12,254 bases of DNA from Niastella sp. (GTDB lineage Bacteria; Bacteroidota; Bacteroidia; Chitinophagales; Chitinophagaceae): the NCBI GenBank assembly GCA_021154515.1, contig JAJKIL010000149.1:1-12254 (forward strand), given 5' to 3'. Both the position numbers and the translations under genes were made by a program. Below the pieces are notes generated by a model. It was not told the origin of the DNA. It saw only the letters and a program-made list of their open reading frames with translations, and made no database searches. Positions 7,994 to 12,254 of this stretch are shown here, piece by piece. How positions within the stretch are numbered: position 1 is the stretch's first letter; each line of letters begins with the position of its first letter.

Positions 7994-8488
7994 AATTAAG
8001 ACGTACTGTTTTGCCGGCAGTTCTTTTCCAGTTGGCAGCTATAAGCTATCTTATCATTAACAGACATGAGCTAATGATGACAAAACATGATAACACCTAG
8101 CCCTTCTAGTCAATGCCAATGGTTATACATCAGCATTGCTTGTAGTTAATGCATTACTATTAGAAAGTTGGGCAAAAAAATACTCACGTACTATTAAAGC
8201 AAAATATTATACTGATTTGCGGCAATTTTACATGGTGTGATATCCGCTGTTGTTTAAGGTGATTTCATTCGAAAATCAGGCAAACTTAATTTGGAATCCG
8301 CCATGAAGAGGTCTAACTTACATTAAGCCAAAAGCTCGTTTTGCGAACACACCCAAACGCAACCAATCTTAAAATGTGCAGTACTTACTACGTTGATTGA
8401 CTCCTCAACCCGCCACTTTCGTATCCATTCAGCCCGCACCTTATTTATCAACTTCTACATTATTTATTCATCACTAAAATGAAGGTTT
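7994..8488. other. Gene-poor stretch: frameshifted tail of the 6716 gene, then probable leader of the OmpA gene
   Basis: Bases 7994-8100 hold the out-of-frame continuation of the upstream membrane protein. From 8101 to 8488 I see no convincing reading frame on either strand. Small inverted repeats are present: CAATGC (8112-8117)/GCATTG (8133-8138), TTGCG/CGCAA around 8341-8362, and GTTGA (8392-8396)/TCAAC (8405-8409). None has the T run of a terminator. The stretch from about 8395 to 8460 is pyrimidine-rich and may be the 5' leader of the gene at 8489. A short frame at 8479 (nine codons) is not considered a gene. Confidence 0.5.
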
Positions 8489-9739
8489 ATGTCATTCAAC
8501 TTATTTGATTCAATAAGAGGATTTCTGGGCAATGATGTCATTGACAATGCCAGTAATGTTTTAGGAGAGAATGAAGGTAACATGCAGAAAGCGGTGTCCG
8601 GAGCAATTCCTGCGGTATTAACCGGCATTATGGATAAAGCAGGGTCAGGAGACGCAGGGAACCTCCTTAGGATGGCTAAAGAAACATTTAACAGCGGCAT
8701 GCTTTCCAATATTGGCCGCTTTTTCACAGACAATAGTTTAATTAGCAGAGGAACAGAATTACTGAAAGGAATTTTTGGCGACCGCCTGAATAATGTTTCC
8801 AACATGATTGCCAACTACGCCGGTATCAGGTCCAGTTCGGCAACAGCCTTACTGAGTGCAGCTGCGCCCGCAGCCCTGGGTGCTATAGGTAGTCATGCCA
8901 GTTCAACCAACATGAATACTGCTGGTTTTCTTTCTTTTCTTAACAACCAAAAGGATAACATTCTGAATGCCGTTCCCCCAGGTCTGAACCTCGCCGGAGC
9001 CCTGGGATTAAGCAGCCTGGGAAGCGTAGGGAACAGATTAACAAATGCATTATCGGGCATTGGCGGTTCTATTAAAAGTGCAGCGGCCAACCAGCCAGGC
9101 AGCCCCAGGAAAACAAATTGGTTTGTGCCTGCCTTATTAGCGCTGGCGGTCATTGCACTGATATGGCTTTTTATGGGTAAAAGAGGCAACAAGGATAAAA
9201 ATATGCAGTCAAGCATCAATATGCGTCCCGATTCTGCCATTGCTTCAGCTCCGCCAGTCACCTACCCTTCTACTCGGGCATCGATAATGGTGCAATTACC
9301 TAATGGCACGGAGATCAATGCTTATAAAGGTGGCATCGAAGATCAGCTGGTAAAGTTTTTAAACGACCCTTCACAAAAAGTTGATAAAAATACCTGGTTC
9401 GATTTTGACAATGTGAATTTTGAAACAGGGAGCGCCACTATAATGCCCGAAAGTATGACGCAAATAAAAAATATTGCTGCCATCATGAAAGCGTTTCCTC
9501 ATGCTGCAATAAAGATTGGCGGCTATACTGATAAAACGGGCAATGAAAGCAGTAACCAGAAACTATCTAAAGCAAGGGCTGAAGCCGTATCATCGGCGCT
9601 TAAAAATAATGGAGTACCTGAATCCCAGCTAGCCGGCGCTGAGGGTTATGGTTCCCAATTTGCAAAGGCTGCAGCTGATGCACCTGATGATGAAAGAAAA
9701 AAAGACAGAAGGATGGCCGTGAATGTGCGGCAGAAATAA
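8489..9739 (+). CDS. DUF937 (YidB-like) - transmembrane - OmpA family protein
   Basis: 416 aa in three parts. Residues about 3-195 form a helical, Gly/Ala-rich region matching DUF937 (YidB-like) proteins. Residues 211-229 are one transmembrane helix preceded by a positive stretch and followed by GKRGNKDK, and then a linker rich in Ser, Pro and Ala. Residues about 302-414 are an OmpA-type peptidoglycan-binding domain: FDNVNFETGSATI, then GGYTDKTGNES and LSKARAEAV. Here D348 and R363 take the positions of the conserved Asp and Arg that hold meso-diaminopimelate in this family. The helix makes this an inner-membrane anchor with the OmpA domain in the periplasm; the side of DUF937 is inferred as cytoplasmic, since there is no signal peptide. 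GAAGG three bases before ATG 8489 supports this start. It is followed at 59 bases by a BON lipoprotein gene. Confidence 0.9.
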   Translation: MSFNLFDSIRGFLGNDVIDNASNVLGENEGNMQKAVSGAIPAVLTGIMDKAGSGDAGNLLRMAKETFNSGMLSNIGRFFTDNSLISRGTELLKGIFGDRLNNVSNMIANYAGIRSSSATALLSAAAPAALGAIGSHASSTNMNTAGFLSFLNNQKDNILNAVPPGLNLAGALGLSSLGSVGNRLTNALSGIGGSIKSAAANQPGSPRKTNWFVPALLALAVIALIWLFMGKRGNKDKNMQSSINMRPDSAIASAPPVTYPSTRASIMVQLPNGTEINAYKGGIEDQLVKFLNDPSQKVDKNTWFDFDNVNFETGSATIMPESMTQIKNIAAIMKAFPHAAIKIGGYTDKTGNESSNQKLSKARAEAVSSALKNNGVPESQLAGAEGYGSQFAKAAADAPDDERKKDRRMAVNVRQK

Positions 9740-9754
9740 TTCTCTTTGAATGAA

Positions 9755-9778
9755 GCCACCATAGGTGGCGCTTTAATT
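9755..9778 (+). terminator. Weak hairpin after the OmpA gene
   Basis: GCCACC (9755-9760) pairs perfectly with GGTGGC (9764-9769) across a 3-nt loop, but only a broken T tract (CTTTAATTT) follows. It may be a weak terminator or an mRNA-stabilising hairpin that lets some transcription run into the BON gene. Confidence 0.5.
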
Positions 9779-9798
9779 TGATTAAAATAAGGTAACGT

Positions 9799-10293
9799 AT
9801 GAGAAAGAATAGTTTTTCAGGGATACTTCTGTTTGTCTTCATTACCCTGTTTTCTTTGTCTGCCTGCGGGCCAAAGGATAGCAAAATTCAGGCAGCCGTA
9901 GAAACCGCTATTAGAAACAACCCTGCTGTAACCGGTATAGCCGCCAGTGTACATGATGGTGTTGTTACGCTTTCGGGTGAATGTAAAGATGAAGCCAGTA
10001 AATCGGAAGTTGAATCGGAAGTTGCGAAGGTAAAAGGTGTAAAGAAGGTCGTCAACAATTGTACAGTAACTCCTCCGCCAATGCAGTCAGCTCCGGTAAC
10101 CATAGCCCAAGATGACGCGTTACTTAAAAATGTAAAGGATGCCATTAAGAGTTATCCTGGAGTAAACGCAACTGTGAATGATGGAGTTGTTACACTCACA
10201 GGAGATATTAAACGCGTTAACCTTCAAAAACTAATGATGAGCCTGCAATCATTAAAACCTAAAAAAATAGATAATCAGCTTACCATTAAGTAA
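9799..10293 (+). CDS. Lipoprotein with two BON domains
   Basis: 164 aa. Residues 1-22 are a signal peptide with two basic residues near the start and a hydrophobic core, ending in the lipobox LSAC with Cys at 23, so the mature protein should be lipid-anchored to the envelope. Two BON domains follow: about 29-90 (IQAAVETAIRNNPAV... and DGVVTLSGEC) and about 104-164 (LLKNVKDAIKSYPGV... and DGVVTLTGDI), joined by a Pro-rich linker TPPPMQSAP. BON domains occur in envelope proteins such as OsmY and are thought to bind membranes or phospholipids. TAAGG about eight bases before ATG 9799 supports this start. It sits between the DUF937-OmpA gene and the SH3 gene, 15 bases before the latter, so the last two are almost surely co-transcribed. 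Confidence 0.9.
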   Translation: MRKNSFSGILLFVFITLFSLSACGPKDSKIQAAVETAIRNNPAVTGIAASVHDGVVTLSGECKDEASKSEVESEVAKVKGVKKVVNNCTVTPPPMQSAPVTIAQDDALLKNVKDAIKSYPGVNATVNDGVVTLTGDIKRVNLQKLMMSLQSLKPKKIDNQLTIK

Positions 10294-10296
10294 AAG

Positions 10297-10302
10297 GAGG
10301 GA
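10297..10302 (+). promoter_or_regulatory. Strong Shine-Dalgarno for the SH3 gene
   Basis: A perfect AGGAGG core, set in AAAAGGAGGG, lies just before ATG 10309 in the 15-base gap after the BON gene. It fixes the start and is unusual beside the weak or absent sites of most genes in this window. Confidence 0.8.
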
Positions 10303-10308
10303 CTAATT

Positions 10309-10731
10309 ATGGCATTACAGGATAAATACCAGGAATTGCTTAATACCGCAAAAACAGTTGGCATTGCCAACCTGCAGGTACGCGAACAGGAAAATGTTCT
10401 GTATATTGACGGAGAAGCTCCGAGCGGTACAGCAAAGGATACTTTGTGGAACATTTATGGTAAAATTGATCCTGATTTTCGATCAGGTGATGTGGTAATG
10501 AATATAAACGTTTCGACTATGATACCAGGTGCAAAAGCACAGGTAACCACTGATAAATCAAATCTGAATATCAGAAAAGGGCCGGGGACCGACCAGCCAA
10601 TTGTAGGTAAAGCAGCACATCATGAAATTGTTACCCTGGTTAGTAAAACCAATGATCAATGGTGGCTTATCAGGACCGATGCCGGAGAGGAAGGGTATGC
10701 TTATGCACAATATTTATCACCTCAAGGTTGA
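10309..10731 (+). CDS. Small BON-like plus bacterial SH3 domain protein
   Basis: 140 aa without a signal peptide. Residues about 78-137 are a bacterial SH3 (SH3b) domain: VTTDKSNLNIRKGPGTDQPIVG, with the typical N-[LV]-R-x-G-P-G turn, then WWLIRT and GYAYAQYL at the end. Residues about 5-70 have the pattern of a BON domain (alternating hydrophobic strand NLQVREQENVLYIDGEAP, a helix, then a closing strand VVMNINV), although this is weaker. SH3b domains commonly bind peptidoglycan or peptides. The layout recalls E. coli Kbp/YgaU, a BON-LysM protein of similar length that also lacks a signal peptide, with SH3 in place of LysM; functional equivalence is only inference. The gene shares a transcript with the BON lipoprotein upstream and is closed by a terminator 17 bases after the stop codon. 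N-terminal context leaves its cellular location uncertain. Confidence 0.85.
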   Translation: MALQDKYQELLNTAKTVGIANLQVREQENVLYIDGEAPSGTAKDTLWNIYGKIDPDFRSGDVVMNINVSTMIPGAKAQVTTDKSNLNIRKGPGTDQPIVGKAAHHEIVTLVSKTNDQWWLIRTDAGEEGYAYAQYLSPQG

Positions 10732-10747
10732 GGGCAGTCATAGATAG

Positions 10748-10785
10748 GGGGATTTCTTCTTTTGAAGAGTCCCCTTATTTTTTAC
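10748..10785 (+). terminator. Rho-independent terminator of the OmpA/BON/SH3 set
   Basis: GGGGA (10748-10752) pairs with TCCCC (10770-10774), and CTTC (10756-10759) with GAAG (10764-10767) around a TTTT loop, giving a long stem with a small bulge. It is followed by TTATTTTTT. It lies directly after the SH3 stop codon. Confidence 0.85.
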
Positions 10786-10848
10786 TACTTAACAAGTGGA
10801 AGGGGTTACAATTTTTCAGTGGGCTGTAGGTTATAACTTTCGAACCTG

Positions 10849-10883
10849 TTTGCGGTAGATCTTAATAAGATTGTAGATTTTTG
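10849..10883 (+). promoter_or_regulatory. Orphan promoter, Bacteroidota type
   Basis: TTTG (10849-10852), a 21-nt spacer, then TAGATTTT (10874-10881) running into TTG at 10883. This matches -33 TTTG / N19-21 / -7 TAnnTTTG with one mismatch in the last base of the -7 box. No coding region follows for more than 250 bases. Confidence 0.5.
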
Positions 10884-11032
10884 CAATGAGTATTTGCTGA
10901 AATCTCAAACGGTAACATAAAAAAGATATATAAGTTGGTGATGGGGATTATGTTCGAACAAATAAGCAAACAAATAAAGATTTACTAAGGGTTTTAAGTC
11001 CGTTGAATGATCTAGCTGGCTTAAGTTGTATT

Positions 11033-11060
11033 TGCGATACCGAGTGATAATCGCACTTTT
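11033..11060 (+). terminator. Terminator-like hairpin without an upstream gene
   Basis: TGCGAT (11033-11038) pairs perfectly with ATCGCA (11050-11055) over an 11-nt loop, followed by C and five T's (11057-11061). The stem is short, so the call is moderate. There is no gene directly upstream, only the orphan promoter. Confidence 0.4.
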
Positions 11061-11133
11061 TGCTAAGTATCTTAAAAATAATAATTTGCAAAAATTGCTT
11101 TCTTCAAAAAGAAGCGTATAATAGTGGAAATAT

Positions 11134-11144
11134 AAACGTTAAAT
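11134..11144 (+). repeat. Left copy of 11-bp direct repeat bounding the broken gene
   Basis: AAACGTTAAAT, identical to 11875-11885. It contains GTTAAAT (11138-11144), which fits the GTTRRRY core at which integron cassettes join. The broken gene starts seven bases later at 11151. No attC-like fold precedes this copy. Confidence 0.6.
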
Positions 11145-11150
11145 GCCATC

Positions 11151-11805
11151 ATGCGGCACTTCACTAAAGTCATAACGGTAATGTTATTAGCTTCTTACAT
11201 TAACAGGTCACCTAAAGACAAAAAACTGTCACTTTCCAACGATTCTAAAACTGTGACAACAACTTTACGAGACAGTTTGGGCACAGTCTCTTTTTCATTC
11301 CCGCTCGTTTTGATACTTCATTTGCCTGGACAAATCAATCTGATTGTGGAAAGCCCTGCAATCACGAGCAGTACCGATTTCAACCCAAATGCCTGCCCGT
11401 TTTTAAGGAGAGTGGATTTTATTATAACGGCCCGACATTTCTCTGGACCAGTTTACTATAGTTCATTCAGGTTATTTTCCGTTTCGTACCAATCCTGACA
11501 CATTACAGAATTTGGTACAACATAAACATTTCATAGAACGCCTTTCAAGCGACCCATACAACGGCAAAATCGTTAATAACACTACAGAGAGAATCTATGA
11601 TCGCTACTTTTCTATTGTTTGCATGGCTGGCTTTGACACGACAAAACAAAAGCATTTTGCAAAGGTGGCAGCGTTGACAACTATCAAAGGAAATGAGATT
11701 GAATTTGATTATGAACTTAAAAGTCAAGACACAATTAATAAGAATAGTTTCATCAATACTTCAATGAGGTTCATAAGAACAATCCGTTTGAGCAACGGCA
11801 TATAA
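11151..11805 (+). pseudogene. Broken gene for a ~218-aa hypothetical exported protein (two -1 frameshifts)
   Basis: Three overlapping pieces in different frames join into one plausible protein: 11151 to about 11295 in the first frame, about 11291 to 11458 in the second (FIPARFDTSFAWTNQ... GFYYNGPTFLW), and about 11449 to 11805 in the third (FTIVHSGYFPFRTNPD... to FIRTIRLSNGI). Each junction needs one added base: the first fits the T5 run at 11291-11295, the second lies between 11428 and 11459. The N terminus (MRHFTKVITVMLLAS) looks like a lipoprotein signal, but the residue where the lipobox Cys is expected is Tyr (TAC at 11196-11198). A cluster of three Cys (DCGKPC and PKC) sits in the middle piece. 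I do not recognise the family. The gene is bounded by an 11-bp repeat and an attC-like element, suggesting a mobile cassette. It may be truly decayed or may only contain assembly errors. Confidence 0.6.
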
Positions 11806-11885
11806 CATGGATTTTGCATCGTGTGGGCTGGCGTTAAGGACCGCCCGTACGAACGCTCCCAAAACTTTACCTGCAAACGTTAAAT
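11800..11885 (+). repeat. attC-like element of nested inverted repeats after the broken gene
   Basis: The element overlaps the stop codon. From outside inwards: ATATAAC (11800-11806) against GTTAAAT (11879-11885), six of seven complementary; TTTGCA (11813-11818) against TGCAAA (11872-11877), perfect; GGG (11825-11827) against CCC (11858-11860) and GCGTT (11831-11835) against AACGC (11852-11856), perfect, around a 16-nt loop. Integron attC sites have this nested order (R'', L'', centre, L', R'), a length of about 57-141 bases, and R boxes RYYYAAC and GTTRRRY. The right box fits GTTRRRY; the left fits at six of seven positions. The spacers between outer and inner boxes are uneven (6 and 1), which is atypical. 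Confidence 0.5.
11875..11885 (+). repeat. Right copy of 11-bp direct repeat bounding the broken gene
   Basis: AAACGTTAAAT, identical to 11134-11144 and 741 bases away. It forms the right end of the attC-like element. Cassette-type joining at G/TTAAAT would make the unit 11139-11879. Confidence 0.6.
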
Positions 11886-12035
11886 CAATCTACAATGTTT
11901 TTTGACGAAGAAATGCTGGTTTCAAAAGAGATCAGAGCCTGGACAGTTCGGCAATAGAACCTTAGAGTCTATTAGTAAATATGCGCTGCACTTTCCCTTT
12001 CCGATCCTGTTTTTTTTGCATATCTTGGCCAATTC

Positions 12036-12254
12036 ATGAAGTTTACCCTAACCCTAACCCTACTCCTATTAATTGGTGCCTTTTCAGCCCTGGCCAACAC
12101 ATTCACGGTGACCTCCAACGCAGACAGCGGCCCCGGTTCCCTTCGTGACGCCATTAACCAGGCTGCCGTCAATAGCGCCACCCCCAATCTCATCATCTTC
12201 AATATTGCCGACCAATCCCGGGCAGGTCGCACCATCACAATCGCATCCGCCCTG
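12036..12254 (+). CDS. Secreted surface protein with beta-helix-type N terminus, cut by the window edge
   Basis: Only the first 73 codons are present; the frame is open to the last base. Residues 1-20 are a signal peptide (basic start, Leu/Thr-rich core, ending SALA), with cleavage probably before N21. The mature start, TFTVTSNADSGPGSLRDAI (22-40), is the classic opening of large extracellular proteins with right-handed beta-helix or polymorphic outer-membrane repeats, in which a [CG]SLR[DE]AI motif recurs. In Bacteroidota such proteins are often long adhesin-like surface proteins exported by the type IX system through a C-terminal tag, which would lie outside the window. The coding sequence is clearly GC-richer (near 60 % over 12121-12240) than the broken gene before it (below 30 % around 11701-11760). 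No convincing Shine-Dalgarno is seen before ATG 12036. Confidence 0.85.
   Translation, partial: MKFTLTLTLLLLIGAFSALANTFTVTSNADSGPGSLRDAINQAAVNSATPNLIIFNIADQSRAGRTITIASAL

Larger units (their letters stand above)
10786..11133. other. AT-rich intergenic stretch with orphan promoter and terminator, no gene seen
   Basis: No reading frame longer than about 15 codons here looks real. The stretch holds a promoter-like pair at 10849-10883 and a terminator-like hairpin at 11033-11060, described separately. Together they could bound a transcript of about 170 nt. It also holds an AT-rich run (11060-11130) leading to the left end of the cassette-like unit. Confidence 0.5.

Noticed and set aside
8893..9261. 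Minus-strand frame of 122 codons within the OmpA gene
   Set aside because: It arises opposite a Gly/Ala-rich coding stretch and has no start signal or domain.
11895..11957. Twenty-codon frame just after the attC-like element
   Set aside because: The position would suit the first gene of a next cassette, but it is too short, has no homology I recognise, and no second attC-like element follows it.
12045..12066. Telomere-like CCCTAA repeats
   Set aside because: The repeats lie inside the signal-peptide codons of the 12036 gene and simply encode alternating Leu and Thr.
1..12254. CRISPR arrays, insertion sequences or transposases
   Set aside because: No regularly spaced repeats, transposase-like frames or terminal inverted repeats of IS type were seen.

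Overview
The window reads as a chromosomal piece from a member of the Bacteroidota, most likely a Chitinophagaceae-like organism (family level is inference). Supporting signs are a RecQ with the extra C-terminal domain common in this phylum, -33 TTTG / -7 TAnnTTTG type promoters, a tRNA gene with no encoded CCA, and mostly weak Shine-Dalgarno sequences.

Layout. (1) 1-1632: the 3' part of recQ, open at the left edge, followed by a rho-independent terminator. (2) 1851-2288: an unrecognised small membrane-anchored or exported protein with its own terminator. (3) 2470-2542: tRNA-Phe(GAA) with a good promoter in front and a strong terminator behind. (4) 2682-8100: a sugar-transfer block made of a Dpm1-type family 2 glycosyltransferase, a GT-C multi-pass membrane glycosyltransferase, a convergent FAD-dependent oxidoreductase of the UDP-galactopyranose mutase/protoporphyrinogen oxidase-like type, and a divergent multi-pass GT-C-like membrane protein whose last helix has apparently been cut off by a one-base frameshift. 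(5) 8489-10731: an envelope gene set, DUF937-TM-OmpA protein, double-BON lipoprotein and a small BON-like/SH3 protein, ended by a terminator. (6) 10786-12035: an accessory-looking, AT-rich stretch with an orphan promoter and terminator, then a broken gene (11151-11805) that needs two one-base corrections to give a protein of about 218 residues. (7) 12036-12254: the start of a much GC-richer gene for a secreted beta-helix-type surface protein, cut by the right edge.

How the parts may work together. The GT2 enzyme plausibly loads a sugar onto undecaprenyl phosphate in the cytoplasm, and the GT-C proteins then use lipid-linked sugars on the outer face of the inner membrane; the oxidoreductase may modify a sugar or carrier in the same pathway. 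The OmpA/BON/SH3 set looks like a group of proteins tying the inner membrane, periplasm and peptidoglycan together.

The most unusual region is 11134-11885. The broken gene is bracketed by an 11-bp direct repeat containing GTTAAAT. Immediately after its stop codon lies an 86-bp element of nested inverted repeats laid out much like an integron attC site. This suggests a gene-cassette-like unit, although no integrase lies in the window. Three separate one-base losses (near 7985, 11291 and 11428-11459), two of them at clear short homopolymers, mean that assembly error must be weighed against real gene decay.
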